Shown here: piece after piece, positions 8,362 to 16,033 of the stretch
Layout of the letters: each line of letters starts with the position of its first letter
How positions within the stretch are numbered: position 1 is the first letter of the stretch
Origin: JAIXWP01 sp041391745
GTDB taxonomy: Bacteria > Bacteroidota > Bacteroidia > Flavobacteriales_D > Sanyastnellaceae
Direction of reading: 5' to 3'
Assembly: GCA_041391745.1 (NCBI GenBank)
Contig: JAWKNK010000001.1
Location: forward strand, 1-64,000
Length of the DNA: 64,000 nucleotides
Program-made: the position numbers and the translations under genes
Notes under the pieces: model-generated
Seen by the model: the letters and a program-made list of their open reading frames with translations, nothing else
Databases searched by the model: none
What the model was told of the DNA's origin: nothing

Positions 8362-9120
8362 CTATTTCTTTCTGAAAATGAGAATGTCAGTTGGTACTTG
8401 TGAGGCTTTAAAAACAGGTGGCAGACGATACGCATCTACAAAGTCTGCGATCTCTTGAATCTCCAACTTTTCGTCATTGTAGGAGATACCATTACGCATG
8501 AAATTACTCGAGGTCAGATATACTAGCAGTCCTCCAGGACGAAGCAGTTTCAAACCGTAGTACATGAAGAATAGCTCGATTTGGCGCATCTTCGGTTTCG
8601 GAAAATAACTGGAGTATTTGTTCTTGTACTTTCCATAGGGTGGATTTCCTAATACAAGAGAAAATGGGTAACCTTCCAGCCAGGTCAGCTTGCCTTTTAG
8701 TCGCTGGGTAAACCTAGGAGGTTCTAAAAATGCAGTTTCAAAGTAACCGCCATAGATTTTAGCATCAGGATACGTTATCTCCGCTATTCGCTTTGAGATC
8801 GGATTAATCTCAAATCCATAGCATCTGCTCTTAAATGGAGCAGGACCAATCAAACGTCCCGTTGCAATCGATGGTTCAAGAATATTTCCCTTCGCATCAA
8901 AGCCATGACGCATGGCCAGCTTCCACATCAGGTTGACAATGTAATCTGGAGTATAAAACTCATATAAGAGACCTTCTCCGGTTGCACCCTTTGAACCTTG
9001 GCCACCGTCCCCTTCGTATTGTTGAATGAATGCAATATCAGAGGGAGAATAGCCCTCATTTTTCGCATCCTTTTCTTTAATAAAAGACTCGATCTTCTTA
9101 TTGAGTTGATACTGGTTCAT
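8362..9120 (-). CDS. N6-adenine DNA methyltransferase
   Basis: 252 residues from ATG at 9120, which overlaps the stop of the preceding gene by four bases (a longer frame to 9225 lacks such support). The SAM-binding region is ILEPSIATGRLIG, where a typical motif I has ExxxGxG; the catalytic motif IV is LGNPPYGKYKN (NPPY) at about residues 157-167. A later segment LRPGGLLVYLTSS is the usual strand after motif VI. It would methylate adenine N6. Like the cytosine methylase, it has no partner nuclease here, so it is probably an anti-restriction or replication-linked enzyme of the element. In larger Bacteroidota elements similar domains are fused to SNF2 helicases. Confidence 0.88.
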   Translation of the reverse strand: MNQYQLNKKIESFIKEKDAKNEGYSPSDIAFIQQYEGDGGQGSKGATGEGLLYEFYTPDYIVNLMWKLAMRHGFDAKGNILEPSIATGRLIGPAPFKSRCYGFEINPISKRIAEITYPDAKIYGGYFETAFLEPPRFTQRLKGKLTWLEGYPFSLVLGNPPYGKYKNKYSSYFPKPKMRQIELFFMYYGLKLLRPGGLLVYLTSSNFMRNGISYNDEKLEIQEIADFVDAYRLPPVFKASQVPTDILIFRKK

Positions 9121-9746
9121 TTTTCTTTTTGAATCTCTATGAACTGGGAGTAGGAGATTTTTGCGTTGGGATTTTTGAGTGCAATCCGTTGTTCTAGCTT
9201 GCGTGGAGAAAATATCCAAAGCCAAGGTTTCTTCCTTTCACCTTTGTACACCACTTGAATCAAGGTGTCTTGCATGGAGATCACCACATGCTGTTTTTTG
9301 TCGTCGGAATATCCAGAGACATTGTACCACTGGTCTGAGTATGCGAATGCCTTTACCTGAATGGTGTCGTATATGACACTATCCCGAAGCTCGATGGTTA
9401 ATTCCTTTTGCGATTGAATCGAAGTTGTGAGAATTGATTCTGCTCGTTTCGGCTTAACCTTCAAGTTCTTTATTTCATTAATCAAGTTTGGATATAGCTC
9501 AACGAGCTCTTTAAGATGTAATTGATACACTCCATTTTGATAGGCTACTTGTCCAGCTTTCGTTTCTATCTCAACAAGAGCTTTCACCTCAGCTTCCAAG
9601 TTTGCGCTAATTCGGCTATTCTCGTTTTTCAAACGATGCATTTGTTCCAGGCACCACAGTACCATCAGGATGGATAGTGCTACGAATGCGAATACCACGA
9701 TCGTTTTGAGATTCGTCCTGATGAGATTTAGAAGAACGTTTTTCAT
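9117..9746 (-). CDS. DUF6549-like membrane protein, possible spanin-type lysis factor
   Basis: 209 residues. An N-terminal membrane segment (TIVVFAFVALSILMVLWCLE, about 15-34) is followed by a coiled coil (about 35-90) and a beta-rich region ending in KPWLWIFSPRKLEQRI and NPNAKISYSQFIEI. That layout matches a protein family seen in Bacteroidota phages next to lysis genes. A type II membrane anchor with a periplasmic coiled coil is what i-spanins look like, so envelope disruption is a reasonable guess. The gene overlaps the holin-like gene upstream by 131 bases in another frame. Confidence 0.65.
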   Translation of the reverse strand: MKNVLLNLIRTNLKTIVVFAFVALSILMVLWCLEQMHRLKNENSRISANLEAEVKALVEIETKAGQVAYQNGVYQLHLKELVELYPNLINEIKNLKVKPKRAESILTTSIQSQKELTIELRDSVIYDTIQVKAFAYSDQWYNVSGYSDDKKQHVVISMQDTLIQVVYKGERKKPWLWIFSPRKLEQRIALKNPNAKISYSQFIEIQKEK

Positions 9747-9918
9747 AGTAGGAAGGTCTTTTGGTTTGTGCCCAGATATAAGCCGATAGAATAGTCATGA
9801 TGCCAGCAATTGCGGTGGTTGCAACTGTTTCTGAGTGGTTGTAGGTTGCTGCTGCCGCCAATGCACCTAATAGCAAAAAGGCGGCAATGGTTAGTTTAAG
9901 TCGTGTTTTGGTTCGCAT
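9616..9918 (-). CDS. Small two-helix membrane protein, holin-like
   Basis: 100 residues with two predicted membrane segments (LTIAAFLLLGALAAAATY, about 9-26, and TTAIAGIMTILSAYIW, about 34-49) and a hydrophilic charged tail. Two helices followed by a charged tail fit a holin-type lysis protein. It lies between the spike-like genes and the DUF6549-like gene, which it overlaps by 131 bases. It could also be a virion membrane protein. The glucosaminidase of the block lies 1.5 kb upstream. Confidence 0.5.
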   Translation of the reverse strand: MRTKTRLKLTIAAFLLLGALAAAATYNHSETVATTAIAGIMTILSAYIWAQTKRPSYYEKRSSKSHQDESQNDRGIRIRSTIHPDGTVVPGTNASFEKRE

Positions 9919-9940
9919 AGAATTTGGGTTGGTTTATGGT

Positions 9941-10222
9941 TTAAAAAGTATCATTTGTCCATACTCCTCCTTTGTACATCTGCACTGCGGGGCTTCCAGT
10001 TGTAGGATGCTTGCCGATGCGCATATTTCCCTCTTGATTCAGTATGGCGGGATTCTTTGTCCAATAGATAAAAGTTCCTTCCATTCGGATATAGACAGGA
10101 GAGTTTTGTCCATCTACGGTCCTGAAGGTGGCCGGATTATTAAACGTTTTTTCTCCCGCTATGACCTGATTGGTGCTGTTGTCAACTGCTCCTTCAACCT
10201 GTTTTACTTGAACTTTTTCCAT
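9941..10222 (-). CDS. Small spike- or fibre-like virion protein
   Basis: 93 residues. The N-terminus (MEKVQVKQVEGAVDN) shares the V-K-Q-V-E start with the next gene upstream (VKIKQVENLASEL), suggesting a common anchor. The rest is polar and Gly/Asn-rich with short strands (RTVDGQNSPVYIRMEGTF, AVQMYKGGVWTNDTF), the texture of phage fibre tips; MYKGGVWTN is like endings seen in tail or spike proteins that precede a terminal beta-structure. The function is inferred from composition and position among similar small genes. Confidence 0.5.
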   Translation of the reverse strand: MEKVQVKQVEGAVDNSTNQVIAGEKTFNNPATFRTVDGQNSPVYIRMEGTFIYWTKNPAILNQEGNMRIGKHPTTGSPAVQMYKGGVWTNDTF

Positions 10223-10229
10223 GATTGAG

Positions 10230-10595
10230 TTATATTGAATAAAAGATTACGACCGTATCCATTGCATCAATGGGATAGGGTACAGTGAATTCTACTTGAT
10301 CGCTGCCTATGGTGGCAGTCGTTTTGAAGACAAGCACTCCATTGATGAAAAGTTGAATGTCTTGATCGTTAGTGATCGGCTTTGATAATTGCAGATTAAC
10401 TTTAGTGTTTGCAGTCGCAACAAGACTTTTGAAGGTTTGCTTTACCCTTGCTGAACCTTGTGAAAGCCCATCCAATCCAGATTTGGCCTCCGCGGCGAGA
10501 GTGCCTGCATCAATTGCAAGCTGCTCCACTTGGGCAATCTTTGCAAGCTCACTTGCAAGATTTTCAACCTGTTTTATCTTAACAAATTCGCTCAT
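10230..10595 (-). CDS. Spike-like virion protein with C-terminal beta domain
   Basis: 121 residues. An N-terminal helical anchor (VKIKQVENLASELAKIAQVE) leads into a beta domain with DIQLFINGVLVFKTTATIG and YPIDAMDTVVIFYSI. The pattern LFINGVL ... PIDxxD ... V+I is repeated in the product at 10602-10996, so the two are paralogues. Receptor-binding or spike function is inferred from the modular build and the tandem arrangement of three such genes. Confidence 0.55.
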   Translation of the reverse strand: MSEFVKIKQVENLASELAKIAQVEQLAIDAGTLAAEAKSGLDGLSQGSARVKQTFKSLVATANTKVNLQLSKPITNDQDIQLFINGVLVFKTTATIGSDQVEFTVPYPIDAMDTVVIFYSI

Positions 10596-10601
10596 CTAAG
10601 C

Positions 10602-10996
10602 CTACACGATTTTGAGCCATTTCACGATGAGATGATCCTTTGAATCAATAGGGAATCCTCCGTGCCAGAGAAGCTGTCCATTTGCCACATGAAAGTCTTT
10701 CGTTTGGCCATACTCGTAGAGCACTCCGTTGATTGAAAAGAAAAGGCCGACTGTTTCATTTGATCCAATGAAAGGGAATGAGGATGCGCCATCAGACGCA
10801 GGCAACTGAACAGACTCCCATTGAAACGTAGGCATCGTAAAGTCACCTCCGTCAGTGGCAACGAAAGAACTGATCCGGTAAACTTCTCCTTCAGGAGAAT
10901 CTCGTCGTTGATTTTATCACCCAGCAGCTCAAGCAATTCCTTTGTGCTAAAATGCTTGACCTCGGCTGTTCTTAAATGTTTGAGTGTAAATCCCAT
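10602..10996 (-). CDS. Spike-like virion protein, paralogue of 10230-10595 (one frameshift)
   Basis: Two overlapping frames join into about 131 residues. The first gives MGFTLKHLRTAEVKHFSTKE through EILLKE; the second runs on as GEVYRISSFVATDGGDFT and then the beta domain with GLFFSINGVLYEYGQ and FPIDSKDHLIVKWLKIV. One base shift near 10870-10890 is needed. The C-terminal domain is the same type as in the next gene (INGVL ... PIDxxD), while the N-terminal anchor differs. This suggests different mounting points for one receptor-binding fold. Confidence 0.5.
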
Positions 10997-11027
10997 TATT
11001 TCGATTTTTTCGAATTATTCTGCGCAA

Positions 11028-11583
11028 TCAGGTTTTCCAAATCCAGCGGCCTCCAACGAATAGGGCTACCGCACCGACGATCCCTATTCCACCTTTAGCC
11101 GCTGTCTGAGGGGTTATATCAAGGCTTTTTTTTAGCAGAGTCAATGATGCGATCATAGAGTTTGATGATCCCATTTTTGTAGTTCTCCCTGTTATCGCCA
11201 TTCTTCTCACTTATGTAGGGAGAATAGGCAATGCGCTGCGCGTAAGTCTTGTAGTCCTTTCCAGCAGCGTGTGCTGCTTTGTATTTGCTCGAAATCAGGC
11301 GAGCAAAATCCATGAAGCTTTCCTGAGGTGTTTTATACACTCTAAACTTTAGCTTGTATTTGTTCTTGGCCTCATAGAATTTTCCATCCCAAAACTCATT
11401 GGGTTTACCACCAGCGGTGAATCCAAAGAAGTTGTTGTAGTTCTGAGAGAGATTAGAAGTGCCCCATCCGCTTTCTTGCGCTCCTTGCGCGAGAATCACA
11501 AAAGGATCCATGTTGAATCGTTCACCTGCAGCTTTTGCGTAGGGAAGGTATTTCTCCACATAACTTTCGCTTTTATCGCTCAT
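11028..11583 (-). CDS. Glucosaminidase-type cell-wall hydrolase with a membrane anchor in a shifted frame
   Basis: The first frame (11119-11583, start ATG at 11583 overlapping the previous stop by four bases) encodes a FlgJ/LytG-like muralytic domain: FVILAQGAQESGWGTSNLSQ (catalytic Glu in QESGWG), NYNNFFGFTAGG, FRVYKTPQESFMDFARLI, KTYAQRIAYSPYISEKNG. It ends after DSAKKKP. Immediately at a run of eight A (T at 11126-11133 on the plus strand), skipping one base opens another frame giving SLDITPQTAAKGG and a membrane helix (IGIVGAVALFVGGRWIWKT) ending at 11028. So the full protein is probably a membrane-anchored virion lysin, as in tailless membrane phages. Either a homopolymer sequencing error or slippage explains the break. 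Confidence 0.75.
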
Positions 11584-12641
11584 AGTTCTTGTATTTTGAT
11601 ATGATTGGCATTGACCCACCTCTCGGTTTTGTCAACGGTTATAAACTTGTAGAATCGACCCTTTCCTGTGTCGAGTGTCATGATGAGATTGCCAAGGAGT
11701 GTATTCGGTTTTACGTGAGCGATCACTTTGAATTTCTCATCAAGAACCTGCGAATGGGCTAGAGTTAGAAGTCGTGAGGAGGAATAGCCTTTTACAGACT
11801 TATCACCTGCTTCGAAAAAATCCAGCGGTTTCATCCAAGGGGTGAGCTTAATGCTCTCTGGATACCGATCAAACATCGGTTTGTAGTATTCGAAAATGTC
11901 AACGTAGGTAGAAGAAGAACTCACCCAAAAGATGTACTTCTTCTTATTCATAGACTTTAGGTTAGAAGGTGCTTTTTCACCATTCACCACATATCCCACC
12001 TCAATGAACTTGACGTTGTTGACCTCATCGAAATGCTGCTTCCCTGTGGCATATCCAATAAACTCTCCAGCCTTGGCCTTGCGGATGATATTGTTCTCAG
12101 AGAACATTTCATAAAACGCTCCATGATTAGAGGCATCGGGAGTTTTGCGAATGGTTACTTCTTTTTTGGCAACAACAAGGTTTGATTTCTTTGCAAACTG
12201 AACGGGAGGTGCGCTTCCGTTCTTCGTTGACTTTTTAGGATTGCTGCTAACTATTGTAAGAAGTTTAGAATAATCGTCAGCAGAGAGTTCTCTTTGTAAA
12301 TCGTCCAGTAGATTACTCTGATATAAATCCTTGTAATTCTTGGATACTTCATCAAGGTCTGTAATAGAGCGTGCTGTGTCGAAAATCAATTTTTCATTTG
12401 TCCCATCGGTACTGATGAGCCAGGAAACGCCACTTGGATTAAGTCCAGATCGAAAGTTCATAGCTTGACGCACAGAAGGCTTATCATCGGCTTGACTTTG
12501 AGCAGCATTTTTGCTGATGTCTCCAACGATCTTTTTGCCAAAACGATAAGCGAGATAAGTTCCACCAACGATAAGCAAACCGTTGATAATCTTACCTCGA
12601 TTATTATTTACTGCTTCTATGACTTTTTGCTGGATTGGCAT
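11580..12641 (-). CDS. Hypothetical membrane-anchored virion-type protein
   Basis: 353 residues with a single N-terminal membrane segment (IINGLLIVGGTYLAYRFGKKI, about 17-37), then a long soluble part. A first helical region is followed by a beta-rich half with two SH3-like stretches (KKEVTIRKTPDASNHG ... AKAGEFIGYATGK; KVIAHVKPNTLLGNLIMTL ... KTERWVNANHIKI). The ending WVNANHIKI is typical of an SH3-type wall-binding module. An anchored protein with SH3-like modules just before the muralytic gene could help entry or lysis. I do not recognise the family. Confidence 0.55.
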   Translation of the reverse strand: MPIQQKVIEAVNNNRGKIINGLLIVGGTYLAYRFGKKIVGDISKNAAQSQADDKPSVRQAMNFRSGLNPSGVSWLISTDGTNEKLIFDTARSITDLDEVSKNYKDLYQSNLLDDLQRELSADDYSKLLTIVSSNPKKSTKNGSAPPVQFAKKSNLVVAKKEVTIRKTPDASNHGAFYEMFSENNIIRKAKAGEFIGYATGKQHFDEVNNVKFIEVGYVVNGEKAPSNLKSMNKKKYIFWVSSSSTYVDIFEYYKPMFDRYPESIKLTPWMKPLDFFEAGDKSVKGYSSSRLLTLAHSQVLDEKFKVIAHVKPNTLLGNLIMTLDTGKGRFYKFITVDKTERWVNANHIKIQEL

Positions 12642-12642
12642 T

Positions 12643-12816
12643 TTATAGCATTGATCTGATTTTCAATTGTACCAGTGGCATTTCTACCTTCTTTGCAATG
12701 AGCGCAAGCTCTTGGGGCTTGAAAGTCTTCGCAATGGATTCTAGTGCTTGTTTTACTTGACGCGCTTCAATGTCATTTCGCACATTGACAGCAACGGTGA
12801 TTTCATTACTAGGCAT
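12643..12816 (-). CDS. Small hypothetical protein
   Basis: 57 residues from ATG at 12816, overlapping the preceding stop codon (12809) by eight bases; an ATG at 12843 in the same frame is possible but would overlap more. Charged and helical (NDIEARQVKQALESIAKTF), no membrane segment. No family recognised. Its tight packing argues that it is real. Confidence 0.5.
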   Translation of the reverse strand: MPSNEITVAVNVRNDIEARQVKQALESIAKTFKPQELALIAKKVEMPLVQLKIRSML

Positions 12817-13602
12817 GAGCTGTTTGTTGTGGCTCTGAGGCATTTGTGATGTACCTAAGAATTTTTTGAATGTTGTTTTTATCTTTTTCGAACTCTATGA
12901 AAAGCAGATATAGTGTACCGAGCTCTTGGTTGTCAAGCGTTGCGCTAAACTCACCAATGAGTTTGATAATGCTTTGGCGTTGATCCAGTGCTCCCTCTTC
13001 AATCAATTCTTTTTCTTCTTCCTGACCAGCGAGAAAATTCATTGCCTCCGCGACAGGTGTTCCGGTAAAGAACTTTGCAAGTCCTGGCATCGCCATTCCA
13101 ATGATGCTAGAGTAGTACTCGACTTGTTTCTTTGCATCGAGTGTAGTCTGTAAATCAGAAACCTGAAACTGCAACTCAGCATTGAGTTCTTTTGTACCTG
13201 AAGTTCTGTTTGCAACTGCTCAATGGCTTTCTGCCTTTCGAGCTCCGCAAACTTTCGTTGAACCAGATCATTGACCTCCGCTTCACCCAGACCTGAGAAG
13301 TTAGAAGTCGTTCTATGAATTTCTTCATCGAGTTCATTCACCTCAAAAGTCTTTGCCCAAATCAGGACCCCTTTGTTTTGATCTTTGAACTCAACTTTTA
13401 CTTTGTCAGGATTCTCACTCTTGTCATAGCTTCGAACCAATTGAGAAAAGTTTGCAACCTCCGCGTGCTCAATGGCATTGAGTTTTTTACCATTTCGATA
13501 GAATGTAGCATTAAACAACACACTTGAATAGCCTTGCTTGGGAAATGTGTTAATCATTTTCCGGCAGACTTCTATCAAATGATATATTCTTCGCTTACTC
13601 AA
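12809..13602 (-). CDS. Hypothetical virion-type protein with coiled coil (one frameshift)
   Basis: Two frames (13039-13602 and 12809-13174) join near 13180 into about 262 residues. The N-terminal beta-rich domain (SSVLFNATFYRNGKK, KVKVEFKDQNKGVLIWAKTF) is followed by SNFSGLGEAE, a coiled coil (EAEVNDLVQRKFAELERQ ...), a hydrophobic helix (IIGMAMPGLAKFFTG) and an acidic helical tail. The shift falls within the coiled coil and sense continues across it. The FSGLGE site is one of several [L/F]xG[L/A]G sites in this block. Role unknown; a capsid-associated or scaffold protein would fit the position. Confidence 0.5.
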
Positions 13603-13605
13603 TTT

Positions 13606-13926
13606 CTAAAGGGTAATTTGTATAAACTCTATGGTTTTCTTTTTGGCTGGAACACCTGACAGTTGAATGGTAACAAGACCTGAAAAATCTTCAATGCCTT
13701 GTATCTCGGCTACATCGGTAGGTATGACTCTCGATCTACATTCTGAAACGATCACAGTTCCTACGGGAAGTTGACTTGGCTTAATGAGGAAAAGGATTTC
13801 ATTGTAAGCCTTCATTTCATAACGTGTTAATCCCGGCTCAAGGCTCAAGTATCGAAACTGTTGAAGCTTCGGCTTAATGCATCGCTGCTCCAGTTGCAGA
13901 TTGATGTGACTTAGGAAGTCGTACAT
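13606..13926 (-). CDS. Small beta-rich virion-type protein
   Basis: 106 residues. After a helical start (MYDFLSHINLQLEQR) the sequence is beta-rich: RYLSLEPGLTRYEMKAYNEIL, PVGTVIVSECRSRVI, LVTIQLSGVPAKKKTIEFIQI. It starts inside the end of the preceding gene (overlap of 16 bases). Together with the next two upstream genes it forms a run of small all-beta products beside the capsid candidate, as expected for vertex or minor capsid proteins of tailless phages. No family recognised. Confidence 0.5.
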   Translation of the reverse strand: MYDFLSHINLQLEQRCIKPKLQQFRYLSLEPGLTRYEMKAYNEILFLIKPSQLPVGTVIVSECRSRVIPTDVAEIQGIEDFSGLVTIQLSGVPAKKKTIEFIQITL

Positions 13927-14327
13927 ACGCTTGAATCATTCGTTACTTCTAATTCACATCTGAGGTACACTTGAATAGTATATGGATTAAAATCTGCAGG
14001 GGCGATTTGCTTCGTATCCATGTAGTATCCAGTAAGCAGTTGACCATTTTCAAGGGGAATGTTGACCTCCTGGTAATCCGGTAGCTGCTCCACGCGTGAT
14101 TCGTACCCGACCATCGCATTGATTAAAAGCTGTTTTCTGCTGTTGAATTCAAGCGCGAGCAGTCCAATCTCGTTCTGATTACTTGTAAGCTTCAATCCCT
14201 TGGTGTGTCTCGCAATGAAGCCAGTACATACCTTCAAGTGGAGCGGTAGCTTGTGACTGATCTCCACGATTTGACCTAGCTCGCTCACTTCAATTGGAAT
14301 GATGCGGTAACGAATCTTTGTAGCCAT
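13911..14327 (-). CDS. Small beta-rich virion-type protein, jelly-roll candidate
   Basis: 138 residues from ATG at 14327, which shares bases with the TGA of the upstream gene (TGATG). Alternating strands cover the whole length: KIRYRIIPIEVSELGQIVEI, EIGLLALEFNSRKQLLINAM, VNIPLENGQLLTGYYMD, FNPYTIQVYLRCELEV. The end pattern (G-x2-DxK ... F-N-P-Y-T-I-Q-V-Y-L) resembles that of the neighbour (SFPYEAKIYLWL), so the two may be paralogous single jelly-rolls. That is a visual inference; a structure prediction would settle it. Confidence 0.5.
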   Translation of the reverse strand: MATKIRYRIIPIEVSELGQIVEISHKLPLHLKVCTGFIARHTKGLKLTSNQNEIGLLALEFNSRKQLLINAMVGYESRVEQLPDYQEVNIPLENGQLLTGYYMDTKQIAPADFNPYTIQVYLRCELEVTNDSSVCTTS

Positions 14328-14719
14328 CAAGGGGTTGTCTTTTGTTCATCATTCACGAGCCACAAGTATATCTTTGCCTCATAGGGAAACGAAGATTGAT
14401 CCATCGTTCCGCCATCGGTCACACGACCTTCAATTGCAGATCCGCCAGCTTCAATGTTTTCCTCGAAAAGAAAGAACTTCATGTTGGGTGCTACTTGGTG
14501 TCCGCAGGTGATAAGCCTCATTTCATGTGCATCATCGAAAATCTCAATTCCGTTGATCTTCAAACCTAGGGTAGTACCAACAAGTACATCGTCATTAGGC
14601 ATCGAGATATGAATGCCGCGTACACGCGCAAACTGCTTGTCAGTTTCAGCGCTGAAACGAACCGATTCACTGGGGTCTTTTACCTGAACGCGTACTTGTT
14701 GGAACTTGTGATTTTTCAT
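14327..14719 (-). CDS. Small beta-rich virion-type protein, jelly-roll candidate
   Basis: 130 residues. I chose ATG at 14719 (MKNHKFQQVRVQVKD) because a purine- and pyrimidine-clean leader precedes it and the longer frame to 14812 runs into the capsid-like gene. Strands: QFARVRGIHISMPND, TLGLKINGIEIFDDAHEMRL, MKFFLFEENIEAGGSAIEGR, FPYEAKIYLWLVND. The layout of about eight strands ending in PYxxxIYLxL recurs in the next gene. The beta-only character and place beside the capsid candidate suggest a capsid or penton protein. Confidence 0.5.
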   Translation of the reverse strand: MKNHKFQQVRVQVKDPSESVRFSAETDKQFARVRGIHISMPNDDVLVGTTLGLKINGIEIFDDAHEMRLITCGHQVAPNMKFFLFEENIEAGGSAIEGRVTDGGTMDQSSFPYEAKIYLWLVNDEQKTTP

Positions 14720-14739
14720 ACCGAGGAGGAACTTTTGAA

Positions 14740-15444
14740 TTAAGCCTTGATTACAGAAGTGCCGCGAAGGATCGCCTTCAAATAGGTGTTTGCTGGCGCA
14801 TTCGTACCCCATTCAAGATTGAACTCAATGGCCTGTTGATCCTTAATTACCTTTGGGTTATCAAGAACATAAAGCCCCTTGAATACATCTTTTCCTTCCG
14901 TGAAGAATGCTTCGTTTGAAGTATTGGGAACGAGTACTGTTCCATTGGCTTTGAATTCAAACTCTCCATTTCTAACGTAGTCAGGAATGCTGTTAAAATT
15001 CACATCAGCAGCCGTCTCATTCGCCTCTGCAATACCTGCCATGAGCTGAATACCGTAAAGAAGGAAGAAGTTTCCCTTTTCCAATTTTCCTGATGAAATG
15101 TTAGAGATTCCGACAACTTTGTTGTCATCGTCCTTGAACATTTTTACCACTTTGCTGCCAGCAACCGATTTAACAACGTAGATCACGGTGTCAACTGCTT
15201 GCAAGCTTTGACTTGCCAACCCTTTTTGAATTTCAGTTGGCAAAAGGTGAATACGCTTTTCAAACTCCGCACGGCTGCGTGAGCTCGTTGCTGTGGTTTG
15301 AACACGCGATTGCATTTGCATCTTTTTGAAGAACTTCTTCTTTGCTTGAGGTGGCGCACTGTCCAATGCTTCAAGGAAGTCATCCTCTGTGATAGCTCCG
15401 AGCAAATTGTGCTCACTCTGTTCGATTTCTCCGAGTGTAAACAT
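14740..15444 (-). CDS. Candidate major capsid protein (beta-rich, 234 aa)
   Basis: The N-terminal 75 residues are helical and basic-acidic (FLEALDSAPPQAKKKFFKKM, RAEFEKRIHLLPTEIQKGLA), which resembles a capsid-internal arm. The remainder is beta-rich: TVIYVVKSVAGSKVVKMF, GNFFLLYGIQLMAGIAE, GEFEFKANGTVLVPNTSNEA, GLYVLDNPKVIKDQQAIEFN, TYLKAILRGTSVIKA. A single jelly-roll with an N-terminal arm fits length and strand pattern; a double jelly-roll would need more residues. It is the longest beta-rich product in the structural half and has no enzyme motif. No HK97-type capsid is present. The assignment is inferred from position, size and composition. Confidence 0.45.
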   Translation of the reverse strand: MFTLGEIEQSEHNLLGAITEDDFLEALDSAPPQAKKKFFKKMQMQSRVQTTATSSRSRAEFEKRIHLLPTEIQKGLASQSLQAVDTVIYVVKSVAGSKVVKMFKDDDNKVVGISNISSGKLEKGNFFLLYGIQLMAGIAEANETAADVNFNSIPDYVRNGEFEFKANGTVLVPNTSNEAFFTEGKDVFKGLYVLDNPKVIKDQQAIEFNLEWGTNAPANTYLKAILRGTSVIKA

Positions 15445-15469
15445 GATGTTTTTCTTTATTTGATTTTAC

Positions 15470-16009
15470 TTAGATGATTTCCATGAAGGCACTATCCGCT
15501 TTACGACCGCGTGTGCCTTCCATGCTTTGGGCGCGTTCGTTTTCTTCTTCTACATCCATTGGATTTGGATAAGGCATGTAGATCGCATTCAATTCAGGAA
15601 GGTCTGGATCATAGCGTTCCACTTGTAGTTGAACAGGATCACGGAAGATGGATGGTTCATTTGTTCCGAGTCCTTTGAAATCTGCCAGGCCAGCAAGGAG
15701 GTCTTTTTTGAGAATGACCTTTACGCCACTGAGAACTCCTGCAGCACCTACACCCGTTGCAAGCATTTTCATGTTCTTGTCCTTGAGCATGATTGCACCA
15801 GCGGTACCGGCTGCGATTAACACCACCGGACGTGCAAGCGCCTTGGCTTGAAATCCGGTTGCTGCTGGATCGACCTTGAGTACTTTGTCAATGAGCCTGC
15901 CGCCCACGGAACCCAGAACTACACCGCCTCCGAGCATTGCCAGCGTTTTTACTTCTTCCATAACCGCCTGGCTGCTGATCTTGGAAGGGGCTTTCTTTTG
16001 AGTTGCCAT
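15470..16009 (-). CDS. Glycine-rich membrane protein, likely virion membrane protein
   Basis: 179 residues. After a short basic N-terminus come three Gly/Ala-rich membrane segments (LAMLGGGVVLGSVGGRLI, about 24-41; VVLIAAGTAGAIML, about 66-79; LATGVGAAGVLSGVKVI, about 86-102). A hydrophilic tail starts with DFKGLGTNEPSIFRD, carrying one of the recurring GLG sites, and then YDPDLPELNAIYMPYPNPMD. Proteins with glycine-rich helices next to capsid genes are typical of phages with an inner membrane. It is followed after 25 bases by the capsid candidate. Confidence 0.5.
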   Translation of the reverse strand: MATQKKAPSKISSQAVMEEVKTLAMLGGGVVLGSVGGRLIDKVLKVDPAATGFQAKALARPVVLIAAGTAGAIMLKDKNMKMLATGVGAAGVLSGVKVILKKDLLAGLADFKGLGTNEPSIFRDPVQLQVERYDPDLPELNAIYMPYPNPMDVEEENERAQSMEGTRGRKADSAFMEII

Positions 16010-16033
16010 TGTATTGACTTTTTTATGGGTTGA

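Noticed and set aside
11028..11210. Separate small membrane protein gene after the glucosaminidase
   Set aside because: Its frame joins the glucosaminidase frame exactly at an A8 run and lacks its own well-placed start, so I read it as the anchor of the same protein.
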